Source: JBNGOQ01 sp050589645 (GTDB lineage Bacteria > Bacteroidota > Bacteroidia > Flavobacteriales > Flavobacteriaceae). From it: DNA of 64,000 bases. The notes below the pieces were generated by a model, which was given only the letters and a program-made list of their open reading frames with translations, had not been told where the DNA came from and made no database searches. Numbering within the stretch: position 1 is the stretch's first letter; every line of letters begins with the position of its first letter. A program made the position numbers and the translations under genes. The stretch is from contig NZ_JBNGOQ010000002.1 in NCBI RefSeq assembly GCF_050589645.1, positions 496,001 to 560,000 on the forward strand, given 5' to 3'. This document shows, in pieces, positions 8,192 through 17,643 of this stretch.

Positions 8192-8938
8192 ATGAGTAAC
8201 AAACATGATATCAAGACATACCAAAAACTTTCGCTAGGCGCATCATTCTTTTTGGAAGAAGCATTTAAATATCTTGATACAGCATTGAAGTATGAATTTG
8301 CTTCAATCCTATTCGGAGAATTATTGGAGACAATTGAGCCAAATCAAGAAGATAGAAAAACAATTGATAAACTTATTTTACCTGCGACACCTATCGGAAT
8401 GTTACAATTTGACAATAAGAAGGTGATTTCTGAAAAAACTATAAAAAAAATTTACTCTGCATGGGATAATGCGCAAAAAAGGGCTGAAAATGAAAAATAT
8501 AAATTCGGATTAAACCACAGCATTGATTCGACTGAAATACTAGGACATATAAACAATATGGGCTTCTTTATGGAAACTATAATTAATAGGCATTTACTCT
8601 TTTTGAACCAATCAAGAAAAATAGATGATTTTAGCTATTCTCGAATTTCTACTTCAAGAATTATGGAAAGAATAGTTTACATATTTAAAGATGAATTAAA
8701 TAAGAACAGGATTCATCTCAATGAAGTTCAAAATCTTTTTAGATTAAGAAACAAGACTGTTCATTATACTCCGGATAATGCAAAAATTCTAAAACCTATG
8801 GTTTCCGAATTAATCAAAATTTGGAATCAATGCTCAAAACTGTTAGAAAAACTTGAAGAAAAGGAGAATTTTGTTGATGGTAATTTTTCTAAACAAATAA
8901 TTTACTATTCATTGAAATTCCAAGAAAGGTGGATATGA
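8192..8938 (+). CDS. HEPN-motif protein of unknown function
   Basis: 248 residues from ATG 8192 (MSNKHDIKTYQKLSLGASFF). The frame is open to 8120, but that part lies in repeat DNA. It is all-helical, AT-rich and has no signal peptide. Near the end is 'RLRNKTVHYTP', an R-x4-H motif in the helical setting typical of HEPN ribonuclease domains of phage-defence and toxin proteins. I cannot assign a named family. It stands alone between repeat-rich DNA and a LytTR regulator, so it is probably an acquired gene. Ribonuclease activity is inference. Confidence 0.6.
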   Translation: MSNKHDIKTYQKLSLGASFFLEEAFKYLDTALKYEFASILFGELLETIEPNQEDRKTIDKLILPATPIGMLQFDNKKVISEKTIKKIYSAWDNAQKRAENEKYKFGLNHSIDSTEILGHINNMGFFMETIINRHLLFLNQSRKIDDFSYSRISTSRIMERIVYIFKDELNKNRIHLNEVQNLFRLRNKTVHYTPDNAKILKPMVSELIKIWNQCSKLLEKLEEKENFVDGNFSKQIIYYSLKFQERWI

Positions 8939-9064
8939 AAAGTCAACTGCTAGTAATGTATATAAAAAATAGAAGAAGGTGGGTTATCCAACATTTATTG
9001 GGTAGATGCCCAGGTCATTGGGAACCTCAAGCCCAATCAATAATATATAAAACCCCGACCTATT

Positions 9065-9763
9065 TTAAAGCCACTTCGCCTTGATGTCCTTGTACTTGGT
9101 TCTTCCGATAGGGATACGTTCCCCATTTTTGAGCACGGCCATATATTTGCTTCCCGTTTCTACACGAATTTCCCTTAGCTCGGACATCTTCATTAAGTAC
9201 GATTTGTGGATCCGTTCAAAAGAAGGCGATAACAACTGTTCCAGTTTTTCGAGCGATTTATTATGCAGTTCCTTTTTCCCATCTGCCAGAAAGAGTTCGG
9301 TATAAACACCGGCACCTTTTATATAAAGTACCTCTTCAAGGGGTATGAGCTGTATCCGGTGTCTTTTTTTAACCGCTAAAAATTTAATATCATGGGCAGC
9401 TGTTTTCCCTTTAACAAGGGTCTTGTTCAAGGCTTGCTCCAAGCGGTCCCTGTTAAAAGGTTTGGGTACAAAATCCAAAACGCCATATTCATAAGCCGTA
9501 ATTGCCTGGTCTTTGTAGGCAGAAACAATTACCGTATGGAACGATCCGGAAACCGCGGTGGCAAGAAGGTCAAACCCACTGGCACCATTAAGGTTCAGAT
9601 CCAAGAGCACAAGATCCAAGGAGTTATTTTCTATAAACTGCACTGCCCCATGGAGGGTGTTTATATGTTGTAACGATTGTAGCGTATCACCAAAAATAGC
9701 ACGGGTCATGCGTTCTATTCTTTTGGCAATCCGTGATTCATCTTCAACAATTAAAATGTGCAT
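9065..9763 (-). CDS. LytTR-family response regulator
   Basis: 232 residues. Receiver domain at ~1-120: acidic pair in 'MHILIVEDESRI', phospho-acceptor Asp in 'LVLLDLNL', 'VIVSAYKD', and the Lys of 'DFVPKPF'. LytTR DNA-binding domain at ~130-232 ('IKFLAVKKRHRIQLIPLEEVLYIKGAG...FERIHKSYLMKM...IPIGRTKYKDIK'). Its start is 3 bp after the stop of the upstream LytS-type kinase gene, so the two form an operon and a two-component pair. The targets are probably nearby; the divergent serine-hydrolase gene at 11623 is a candidate. Confidence 0.9.
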   Translation of the reverse strand: MHILIVEDESRIAKRIERMTRAIFGDTLQSLQHINTLHGAVQFIENNSLDLVLLDLNLNGASGFDLLATAVSGSFHTVIVSAYKDQAITAYEYGVLDFVPKPFNRDRLEQALNKTLVKGKTAAHDIKFLAVKKRHRIQLIPLEEVLYIKGAGVYTELFLADGKKELHNKSLEKLEQLLSPSFERIHKSYLMKMSELREIRVETGSKYMAVLKNGERIPIGRTKYKDIKAKWL

Positions 9764-9766
9764 CTC

Positions 9767-11437
9767 CTAGGAATATATTTTTATGGTATTTCTCCAACCG
9801 TGATCCGCCGGTTCCGAGGTAAAATCCCATTGCCCGTGATAACTCTCCGTCAACCGGGCTTTTATGTATTTTAAGCCTGTACCTTCTTTTTTTGTTTCTT
9901 TTCCCAAACCTGCTGCAAACGTTAAAAAGGTATAACACTTGTAATCACTGTTCGCTTCAAAACTAAGTGTAAACCGGATACTGTTATCCTCCAAGGGCAA
10001 GCTGTGCGTAATGCCGTTTTCCAATAAGGTGTGAAGAATTCCGGGCGGTATTTTTTCTTTAAGATCGATACCTTCTTCTTGCAGGGAATAGTTGATTTCT
10101 TTGCGGTATTCCATAATTTCAAGATGCGTACGGCAAAGCGCTATTTCCTGGGCGATGGGAATCAGGGTTTTGTTTTCTATCTGATTAAAGAGGTCAAATT
10201 CCTTGGCCAAGGCTTCTATGAACAAAACGCCCTTCTTAGGTGCTTCTTCTACCCAATCTATCAATGAGGTCAGGGTGTTCATTAGAAAATGGGGTTGAAT
10301 GTTCTTTTTTAACAATTCCAGCCGCAGGCGCGTGGATTGCACCAGAGAAGTTTCATAAGCCAGGCGTTGTTCCTTGATCCGGAGCGATAGCAAATAAAAC
10401 ATACCCAAAAGAATAAGGCTGAAACCTGCGAACAGGCTTTTGTTAAAGGGAGTGACAAAACCTATGGGGACGGACAGTAGGAGTGTCAACAGTACTAGAC
10501 GGGCGCCTTTCATCCTTTTATAGACCCCGAACACCACAATCCCAAAGGAAAACAACCACATGCTCAGGACCATATTATTGGCGGTCAGTTCAAAGACATA
10601 TCTTGATAGGAAAAAGAACAATAGCACCCCTGCGAAAAGGGTCAGCAGCAATTTTCGTTTGGGGAAGGGAAACTGCATGGAAAAATAGAACGGGATCAAA
10701 AAAGAAATACCGAGCATCAGACTGCCTATGATCCGTAAGCGTACAATATGCATACTGTAATGGATGGGCATATAGGCTTTACTGAACTCTGCCAATATCA
10801 GAATAAAAAAGAGAAAACAGCTAATGCTGAAAATCAGTGTTGCATACTCCTTTTTATCACTTAGAAAGAGCAATAGAAAATAGAAAGAAGCGATAAGAAA
10901 GGCTCCTGCAAAGAGGTGCATATAGGAAGATTCAATGAGTCGATCCTTCAATAGATCGTCGTAATGGTCCATCTTTAGTCCCCATATTCCGGAATGGTCC
11001 GGGAAATGATAAAGACTTGAGCGTATGGCCAGAACATGTTGGCCCGCTTCGGTCAGGTGGGTAGGAATACTAAAAGTGGCCCACATTTTACCTTCGGGCG
11101 GTAGCACCGCTTCCTGACCTGGATTCCCATTTTTCCCGATCAACACCCCATCCCAAAAAACTTCATACTCCCCATAAACATCCAGCTGTATTCCATAGGG
11201 ATGTAAGGGCCCGGGGGCCTTTAAAATAGCAATTGGGGTCCGAAACCAGTAAATCTGACCACCCGCTACAATAGGTTTTCCCTTTTCCCAGTCCCGATCA
11301 TCCAGGTCTTTGGCCGCCCATTCCTGTTGGTCCCCGATCCGGGATACCGTCTCATATTGCTCGAAAACAGGACTTTGGGAACAAGATGCCACAAGCAACA
11401 ATAGGAATAGGGGACAGGGCAAAGATCTCAAGCACAT
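9767..11437 (-). CDS. LytS/YesM-type membrane histidine kinase (lipoprotein N-terminus)
   Basis: About 556 residues from the start at 11437 (MCLRSLPCPLFLLLLVASC), which gives a lipobox. The frame is open 36 codons further upstream. An extracytoplasmic beta-rich sensor region (~25-180, 'FRTPI', 'YGIQLDVYGEYEVFWDG') is followed by seven hydrophobic helices (~180-370), a 7TMR-DISM-like layout. The kinase core of the His_kinase family (PF06580) has the phospho-His in 'NIQPHFLMNTL' and the N-box in 'HTLLENGITHS'. A G-box 'EGTGLKYIKARL' is present. It partners with the LytTR regulator directly downstream. Confidence 0.85.
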   Translation of the reverse strand: MCLRSLPCPLFLLLLVASCSQSPVFEQYETVSRIGDQQEWAAKDLDDRDWEKGKPIVAGGQIYWFRTPIAILKAPGPLHPYGIQLDVYGEYEVFWDGVLIGKNGNPGQEAVLPPEGKMWATFSIPTHLTEAGQHVLAIRSSLYHFPDHSGIWGLKMDHYDDLLKDRLIESSYMHLFAGAFLIASFYFLLLFLSDKKEYATLIFSISCFLFFILILAEFSKAYMPIHYSMHIVRLRIIGSLMLGISFLIPFYFSMQFPFPKRKLLLTLFAGVLLFFFLSRYVFELTANNMVLSMWLFSFGIVVFGVYKRMKGARLVLLTLLLSVPIGFVTPFNKSLFAGFSLILLGMFYLLSLRIKEQRLAYETSLVQSTRLRLELLKKNIQPHFLMNTLTSLIDWVEEAPKKGVLFIEALAKEFDLFNQIENKTLIPIAQEIALCRTHLEIMEYRKEINYSLQEEGIDLKEKIPPGILHTLLENGITHSLPLEDNSIRFTLSFEANSDYKCYTFLTFAAGLGKETKKEGTGLKYIKARLTESYHGQWDFTSEPADHGWRNTIKIYS

Positions 11438-11622
11438 TTTTAGCGGTATTACCGATCTAAGATAACCATTATGGATGGCTTCTTGGAGTCGTTCATTAGG
11501 ATATAGAGCAGTTGACAAAATATAGATTGGACAACTGGAAATCAAGAAGCAAGTTTGTAAAACAAAACGAACAGATCCATCTGATCCAGATGCCTTTTTT
11601 GTCCATTTAAAAATGAAAAACG

Positions 11623-13617
11623 ATGAAAAACAAAACAGGAGGACTACTTTTAATTCTTGTTATGCTAACCATGGGCGGCTTTGCCCAACAAAGTGATAAG
11701 CACGCACCGGAGGCCACGGCCGCCGAAACCGCGCTATCCTTCAGGGATATTCCTTATCTGAAAGAAGCCTTTATCGATATAGCCCCGAGGGATGGAAAAG
11801 ACGGTATTCCTGTTGGTGAACTTGGCATGGATGGTGGCAATAAAGCGATGGTGCTTACCCTGGCGCAGGAGATTGCCGACGGTAAACACGGTAAGTTCGA
11901 TAGCTTTCTTATTGCCCACAAGGGCAAGCTCCTCTTTGAATCCTATTATGCACGTGGCCGCATGGATCTGCCCCATCCACAAGCATCAGCGACCAAAGCC
12001 TATACCGGCCTGGCGCTGGGCCGCGCCATCCAGTTGGGGTATCTGTCCATGGCCGATCTGGACAAGCCGTTGGTCAGCTTTCTCAAAGACCTGGACCCTA
12101 CAAAATTTGCGGAGGGTGTAGAAAAGATTACGTTGCACCAGGCGATGACCATGCGTTCCGGTATCCGTATCAGCAAAGAACAGGAAGAAGAATTCGAAAA
12201 AGATCCAAGCCGGGTAAAAGGGCAAGGACAGGTTCAGGCCTACCTGGAGCATACTGCGCCCATTACCTCAGCATCCCAAAGTTTTTTATATCAAAACGAT
12301 CCCATTTTTGTGATGCAGGTCATTGAGGCGGTTGTACCCGGATCGGCAAAAGACTTTATCAAAAATGAACTCCTCGACAAAATGGGCATCACCAATTATG
12401 GTTGGCGGACTGAGCTTAGCGGCCTGCCAACTGCGGGATGGGGATCGAGCATGACATCGCGTTCTATGGTCAAGTGGGGCACCTTGGTTGCGAACAAAGG
12501 CAAATGGAAGGGCGAACAGTTGGTTCCGGAAGCCTTTATCACCAAAACAACCAGTAGCATCCTCTATACTGGCGATGATGATGTCTACGGCGGCGGCAAG
12601 GATGTCTCTAAGCAGGGGTACGGGTATTACTGGTGGAGCGCCGATTTGAAAGTTGGCAATAAAAGCTATTTCGCCGCATCTGCCCAGGGCGGTGGCGGCC
12701 AGTATATCATTCTGATCGAGGAGCTTGATCTGATGGTCGTGGTCACTGCCCATGATAACGATAACAGTACCCTGCAGATAACGGCAGAGCGGATCTTGCC
12801 GGCTTTTATTCAAAATGCTGTTCCGACCATGGGCGGAAAAAGTGATGGCCAAGATAAATTCCCGCCCCTTGAAGGCCTTTATTTTGGGCTAAAGCCCCCG
12901 GGCAGTAAAGCGGAACCGCTTGTACCTCTCTCCCAAAAAGGCTGGGAGTTGGGAGGTGTGCACGCTCCGGACATGGAAGAGTTTTATTTGATCTCCACTC
13001 TTGAGTCACCCTTTCGCCCGCTCGTTGTGAGCTTTCGTAGGGAAAACCGCGTCTGGAAGAAATACGATTTTTATTATTCGGGTGGCCATATGATGTACTC
13101 AAAAGATAAATATATAGAACGAACCGCCTCTGGTTGGTCGGCCATAAAAAGTCTTGGTGCTCCGTTCGAGGACATAGGCATCATGCGCCTTACGGCTTCA
13201 TCAAAAGGAACCTTGGTTTTTGACGAAAGGGGGACAAATGGAAATGGGGTTCTCCGATATTCACGACTGGTAAATGGCAAGCGTGAAGCACCAAAAGAAT
13301 TCGGTAAAGAAATCAATACGGGAAAATGGACGGCCCATCCCTTTATTGCTCCAGATGAGTCCTACCTTATTTGGGATAGTGAAAGAGAAGGCGGATATGG
13401 TGATAGTGATATGTATATCAGCTTTCGACAGCAAGATGGCTCATGGGGACCTGCCATTAACTTTGGGGATAAGATAAACACCGATGGCGAGGACGGTGGG
13501 GGATACGTGACACCAGACGGGAAATATCTTTCCTATTGCCCCCGTTGTGACCCCCCTTATGATAGAATGTGGATGGATGCGCAGATCATTGAGACGCTTA
13601 GGTCCAAACAACGCTAG
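11623..13617 (+). CDS. secreted serine hydrolase (beta-lactamase fold) fused to PD40 repeats
   Basis: 664 residues with signal peptide MKNKTGGLLLILVMLTMGGFAQ. The S12/class C beta-lactamase-type domain spans ~50-410: the SxxK motif is SATK at 122-125, and 'YQNDPIF' is a likely Tyr-x-Asn element. The C-terminal ~440-664 carries PD40-type beta-propeller motifs ('LVFDERGTNGNGVLRYS', 'HPFIAPDESYLIWDSERE', 'YVTPDGKYLSY'). It is expected in the periplasm or at the surface, acting on peptides or esters; the substrate is unknown. It is divergent from the LytTR/LytS pair at 9065-11437. Its hydrolase half is strongly similar to that of 38056-40053, and its PD40 part resembles the separate gene at 36976. 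Confidence 0.82.
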   Translation: MKNKTGGLLLILVMLTMGGFAQQSDKHAPEATAAETALSFRDIPYLKEAFIDIAPRDGKDGIPVGELGMDGGNKAMVLTLAQEIADGKHGKFDSFLIAHKGKLLFESYYARGRMDLPHPQASATKAYTGLALGRAIQLGYLSMADLDKPLVSFLKDLDPTKFAEGVEKITLHQAMTMRSGIRISKEQEEEFEKDPSRVKGQGQVQAYLEHTAPITSASQSFLYQNDPIFVMQVIEAVVPGSAKDFIKNELLDKMGITNYGWRTELSGLPTAGWGSSMTSRSMVKWGTLVANKGKWKGEQLVPEAFITKTTSSILYTGDDDVYGGGKDVSKQGYGYYWWSADLKVGNKSYFAASAQGGGGQYIILIEELDLMVVVTAHDNDNSTLQITAERILPAFIQNAVPTMGGKSDGQDKFPPLEGLYFGLKPPGSKAEPLVPLSQKGWELGGVHAPDMEEFYLISTLESPFRPLVVSFRRENRVWKKYDFYYSGGHMMYSKDKYIERTASGWSAIKSLGAPFEDIGIMRLTASSKGTLVFDERGTNGNGVLRYSRLVNGKREAPKEFGKEINTGKWTAHPFIAPDESYLIWDSEREGGYGDSDMYISFRQQDGSWGPAINFGDKINTDGEDGGGYVTPDGKYLSYCPRCDPPYDRMWMDAQIIETLRSKQR

Positions 13618-13769
13618 GTTTATAGGACTTTTCAAAAAATAGGTATTCATCATTACGTCTTTCGATAATCCTTGAGGAAAAATAGCTTACCCCGGTTCTG
13701 ATGCATTCTTCATCTACTTCAAAGCGGGGCGACCCATATAAGGGAATAACACTTTGTTTTTCATATGTA

Positions 13770-14330
13770 TTAGAAATGCCAGCCTAACTTTACGGATATT
13801 TCAGGTATAAATAACGGAGTTTCAAAAGTGCTTTGATCTACACTCACTTCTTTATCACCTGCAATCCTAAGATGTCCCGCCACCCAAGGGTTCAAATAAA
13901 AATTCTTATGAAATTTCCACACATATCCTCCGCCAAGAGTGAATATCGTATTGTTATATTCTGTGGTTTCCAGTTTTGCATCGGTCTGTATACTGGCATC
14001 CCAATACTCTAAGCCAGGTCCTATCCACCAACCTTTAAAGTCAGGTTTAAAAAAGTAATCTACAATAGCTGCATAAACCTTCATTTCATTATTGGTAAAA
14101 CCATCTTCTAAGATAAAGTCCGGTGTATCTATTTTTGTGATTACCGCCCTATATCTAAAATGATTGTGACCAACCCAGAGCGAACCATAATATCCTTGGA
14201 ATATATATGGCACCGCATCCAATTCAAACCCGATAGCTGTTTTTCTTGTTCGGTTTTCGGTGCCCTGACCGTACGTAACCACCAAAAAGAAAAAAGAAAA
14301 AAGGAATGTTAGCGTTCTCATGATTTTCAA
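13770..14330 (-). CDS. secreted beta-barrel-like protein, unknown
   Basis: 186 residues with signal peptide MKIMRTLTFLFSFFFLVVTYGQ. The mature part alternates short strands rich in Tyr, Trp, Phe and Gly ('GYYGSLWVGHNHFRYRAVI', 'GWWIGPGLEYWDASI', 'FTLGGGYVWKFHKNFYLNPWVAGHLRI') and ends in 'PEISVKLGWHF', where a terminal aromatic is common for outer-membrane barrels. No specific family recognised. It is convergent with the serine hydrolase gene and not obviously in an operon. Confidence 0.68.
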   Translation of the reverse strand: MKIMRTLTFLFSFFFLVVTYGQGTENRTRKTAIGFELDAVPYIFQGYYGSLWVGHNHFRYRAVITKIDTPDFILEDGFTNNEMKVYAAIVDYFFKPDFKGWWIGPGLEYWDASIQTDAKLETTEYNNTIFTLGGGYVWKFHKNFYLNPWVAGHLRIAGDKEVSVDQSTFETPLFIPEISVKLGWHF

Positions 14331-14373
14331 GTTTTTTCATTCCCAAAAGTATTCTTGAAAACTATCGTATACA

Positions 14374-14646
14374 ATGATACATATCAGTCTATTATGTGAT
14401 TTTCTTAATGTGCAGGTTTTGATTTGCATCTTTAGTAAAACCTTTGGGAGCGTTCATGAAAATGGCCGACTTGATGAAGCAAATGTTCTAGAAGCATATC
14501 AAGTTTCTGAATTACTTGTTATCTTGAGGTTGCAGGAATTGTTTAAAGACACTTACACTGGAGTATCAGCGTTGTGGAGCAATATTCCAATGTTCGTAAC
14601 TGCGCATGATTACGATATCATTTATAAAGTTCAAAAAAAGGATTAA
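14374..14646 (+). CDS. doubtful small ORF
   Basis: An open frame of 90 codons with mixed composition. No recognisable domain, no clear ribosome binding site and no conserved motif. It may be chance or a remnant. It occupies the gap between the barrel-like gene and the small membrane protein at 14765. Confidence 0.25.
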   Translation: MIHISLLCDFLNVQVLICIFSKTFGSVHENGRLDEANVLEAYQVSELLVILRLQELFKDTYTGVSALWSNIPMFVTAHDYDIIYKVQKKD

Positions 14647-14764
14647 TTGACAGGGTGAAGATTTCGAACAAAATGAGTGATTTACCCAAAGGAGAATTAA
14701 AAAGATTTGAATAAATTTAAATTACCGCCAACAATTGACAGTGATAACTTAAATACTTTAACGA

Positions 14765-14989
14765 ATGGAAAAAGCTTTGATAGTAACAATAGTAATAGCA
14801 ATATTTTTGGTGTTGAGCTTACTTTTTAATAAAATTCTTAAAGGATATGTCAAAGAATCATTTGGTAAAAAGTGGTTGAGTGTTTGGGGGAACAAAGTCT
14901 ATTTCTGGCAAAGTTTAGTATTTGTCAGCCTTGCTGGTACCGCTTTGATAGTGTATCTCTTAAAGTGGACCAATGTTTTAATTTTCTAG
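14765..14989 (+). CDS. small membrane protein
   Basis: 74 residues with two hydrophobic segments (~5-25 'ALIVTIVIAIFLVLSLLF' and ~48-68 'SLVFVSLAGTALIVYLL') separated by a basic loop containing 'KESFGKKWLSVWGNKVYFW'. This is a plausible two-helix inner-membrane protein of unknown role. It is followed 122 bp later by a membrane LytTR regulator. Confidence 0.5.
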   Translation: MEKALIVTIVIAIFLVLSLLFNKILKGYVKESFGKKWLSVWGNKVYFWQSLVFVSLAGTALIVYLLKWTNVLIF

Positions 14990-15111
14990 TGGTCTAGGGA
15001 AAGTGCCGCAAGATCCTTCTTCCAATGAATGGCAACCAACATTCTTGGCAAAAATTCTATGGAGAAATTATTCTTTACTTTGGCATCTGACAAAAACAGA
15101 GCTTCTAATTC

Positions 15112-15948
15112 ATGAGTACTACACAACCAACCAAGGATAGCGTAAAAACAACAAGGTATACCTTTATCAATAGTTCTGCATGGCGTTGGTTTCAGATAGT
15201 AATTGTATTGACAATTCTATCTTTAGTGGTCAATCATTTAGCATCACGCGATAGTTTTCCAGATAGTGAATCGTATAGTTTTCCCATTGTAGGGTTTCTG
15301 GCGTCCATTATTTTATCCACTTTCATTGGAATCATAGCGCATCTTAATTTTAAGTTCTACAAGAGGAAGTATTTTTCCAAAAAAGTAGAAACTGTTACTA
15401 TTGCACGGTTTCTGGCTTCTACTTTAGGATATATTACCATCATGTATATTCCTGTAAATATTATTTTGAATATAATTGCAGGCGGACAAACCATATTCTA
15501 TTATATGCTTGTAGGTTTGTTACTTACTTTATTACTGAGTTTAATTGGTGTCATATTGGTTTATGCACGCGATATTTACAACTTGTATGCAGTATCGATA
15601 AAGAGCGCTGAAATCACGATCGAAAGTGGTGCAAAAACAACCAGGCTTACTTATGAGGATATTGCATGCTTTTATAGCGAAAATAAAATTGTATACGCTG
15701 TTCAAAATTATGGCAAGACAATTAACACCGATTTTACATTGAATGAGCTAGAAGAAAAAATAAACGATCAATTGTTTTTTAGGGCCAATCGGAAAATTAT
15801 CATTCACAAAGATGCCGTGGACCAAATTGAAAAGATTGAAAATGGCAAGTTGCGTATTCGGTTAAAAGCTTCCGTTGAAAACGATGCAATTGCTGAAATC
15901 AATATCAGTCGTTACAAGCGAAAAGCATTTATGAATTGGTTTCAATAA
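15112..15948 (+). CDS. membrane-bound LytTR transcription regulator
   Basis: 278 residues. Four hydrophobic helices at ~25-160 ('WFQIVIVLTILSLVVNHL', 'FPIVGFLASIILSTFIGII', 'LGYITIMYIPVNIILNII', 'MLVGLLLTLLLSLIGVILVY') precede a C-terminal LytTR domain at ~175-278 ('TTRLTYEDIACFYSENKIVYAVQNYGK', 'FFRANRKIIIHKDAVDQI', 'ISRYKRKAFMNW'). There is no receiver domain, so the signal probably enters through the membrane part. Targets unknown; the CPBP protease gene follows 125 bp downstream. Confidence 0.82.
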   Translation: MSTTQPTKDSVKTTRYTFINSSAWRWFQIVIVLTILSLVVNHLASRDSFPDSESYSFPIVGFLASIILSTFIGIIAHLNFKFYKRKYFSKKVETVTIARFLASTLGYITIMYIPVNIILNIIAGGQTIFYYMLVGLLLTLLLSLIGVILVYARDIYNLYAVSIKSAEITIESGAKTTRLTYEDIACFYSENKIVYAVQNYGKTINTDFTLNELEEKINDQLFFRANRKIIIHKDAVDQIEKIENGKLRIRLKASVENDAIAEINISRYKRKAFMNWFQ

Positions 15949-16073
15949 AAGATGCCAAAAACGACCGACTATTCAGTTGTAAATTCACGACCATTCAGTA
16001 AAAATAGTAGTGTTTAAAGGGATTTTCAAAGATTTTGTTCATTATTTCGCTTAGAATTTAAAATCAAAGAAAA

Positions 16074-16736
16074 ATGAACAAACTAAGCTTACGACAAACC
16101 TTAATCCCATTAATTACCATTGCCATCATCTGCTTTTTATGGTTTGGACCAATCCGTATTGGCTACATAGAAAATGTCGTTATTTCTATATTGATCATTA
16201 TAACGAATTACATAGAATACAAAGGAAAACCATTTTCAGCACTTGGTTTTCAACGTGAAAAATTCACATTCAAAAACATAGTCGTACTCGCCCCATTAGT
16301 TGCACTAGGGCTCTTTGTTTTTTATGTCTTTGTATTGGTTCCTGGAATTACAAAACTCACAGGAGTTCCAATAGATTATTCAAATTTTGATCAATTGAAA
16401 GGAAATCTTCCAGCCTGTTTGGTTGCTTTATTAATAGTTTGGGCTTCTGCGGGATTTGGAGAAGAAATTATCTTTCGCGGTTATTTCATGCGACAATTTG
16501 TAAAATTCTTTGGAGAAAGCAAAGTCAGTATTGTGCTTAATATTCTACTACTTGCTTGCTTTTTTGGCTTTATGCATAGTTATCAAGGAATCACAGGGCA
16601 GCTTGTTGCAGGGACAGTCGGAGCAATTTTGGCCCTGATATTCTACTTGCGTAAATACGATTTGTGGTTTGTTGTTGCTGTGCACGGTTTTTTTGACACC
16701 ATTGCTTTAATCTGTGTTTACTTTGGTTTGGTGTAA
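16074..16736 (+). CDS. CPBP-family intramembrane glutamic protease
   Basis: 220 residues, strongly hydrophobic with about six to seven helices. The diagnostic motifs are all present: 'FGEEIIFRGYF' (EExxxR), 'CFFGFMHSYQG' (FxxxH) and 'VAVHGFFDTIAL' (HxxxN/D type). The family (CAAX proteases and bacteriocin-processing enzymes) cleaves membrane substrates; in bacteria it is often linked to peptide processing or self-immunity. The upstream neighbour is a membrane LytTR regulator. Confidence 0.85.
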   Translation: MNKLSLRQTLIPLITIAIICFLWFGPIRIGYIENVVISILIIITNYIEYKGKPFSALGFQREKFTFKNIVVLAPLVALGLFVFYVFVLVPGITKLTGVPIDYSNFDQLKGNLPACLVALLIVWASAGFGEEIIFRGYFMRQFVKFFGESKVSIVLNILLLACFFGFMHSYQGITGQLVAGTVGAILALIFYLRKYDLWFVVAVHGFFDTIALICVYFGLV

Positions 16737-16939
16737 CGATGCCAAGTAATCAGACTTACCCATTGAATTTACGCAATAAAATACGTCTACATTTCTTTAT
16801 ATTTGAGTTTTCCCTTACTTTAAAAACAAAAAATAACGGCTTAAAAAACGTCCATAAAAAAAGACGTAATTTTCATACACAAGACCTTTACAAAGTTCAA
16901 TTAAACGAAACCACAACAAAGGCAAAAAAATTCAAATAA

Positions 16940-17533
16940 GTGTTTGACAGACTATTCAAAAAAGAAAAATCAAGGCAACTCCAGCTTGGAGACTGGGTGA
17001 ATTCGTATTCAAAAGGAATTTACCGGATTGAAACCATTATCGACCAATTTTATGATGAGAGTTATCCAGCACTTGGAGCAAATAAAATTGGTGACCGAAT
17101 AAAGCACCGAACAATCGTTACAAAAAGATTTCTGAATTCAAAATTCAAAAAATCCATTAGCTATGAAAGTTGTAGTGAGGCTTTTGTTTCAAAATTGGAC
17201 AAAAGTCAATATGCCAAACTTCAAAAAGTAATGGAACAAAATCCAAGATTGTTGGAAGAACTCAACAATTACGAAATTCCAACAAGAAAAACAATCTATA
17301 ATATGGAGCTACAAATCGACCAAGAGTCGGATTTGAAAAAGGTAAACGCACTTATTGCCTTCATAAAAACGGGGAAAAGTTTTCTGGAAATTCAAACGGA
17401 AATGCAGCAAGCCGACATCTTAAAGCTTAAACCAAAGCATTTTGGAAATTATTGGTTCCAATTGTTCAACTTCAATGACGAGTATTTGAATAAAAAGAAA
17501 ATTTGGCGGGATGCAGAACTGACCAAAAAATAA
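16940..17533 (+). CDS. hypothetical protein
   Basis: 197 residues with a GTG start directly after a TAA at 16937-16939. Soluble and basic, no signal peptide. No known domain recognised; notable segments are 'LQLGDWVNSYSKGIYRIETIID' and 'ALIAFIKTGKSFLEIQTEMQQADILKLKPKHFGNYWF'. The sequence before it (16739-16939) has an open frame of 66 codons without coding character, and contains the 17-mer AAAGTTCAATTAAACGA that recurs at 59768 and 61850. Confidence 0.55.
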   Translation: MFDRLFKKEKSRQLQLGDWVNSYSKGIYRIETIIDQFYDESYPALGANKIGDRIKHRTIVTKRFLNSKFKKSISYESCSEAFVSKLDKSQYAKLQKVMEQNPRLLEELNNYEIPTRKTIYNMELQIDQESDLKKVNALIAFIKTGKSFLEIQTEMQQADILKLKPKHFGNYWFQLFNFNDEYLNKKKIWRDAELTKK

Positions 17534-17643
17534 CTGCAGGCAGTATGGCCCTGAGAAATTATACACAGCCTTCTCAAATTTTCTATTCAATACAGAACCC
17601 CTACCTTATTTTGCTCGTATATTTGATATCAAATTTTCTATGT

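Noticed and set aside
16739..16939. 66-codon plus-strand open frame between the CPBP and 16940 genes
   Set aside because: It has low-complexity composition, no conserved motif, and contains the repeated 17-mer; it is probably non-coding.
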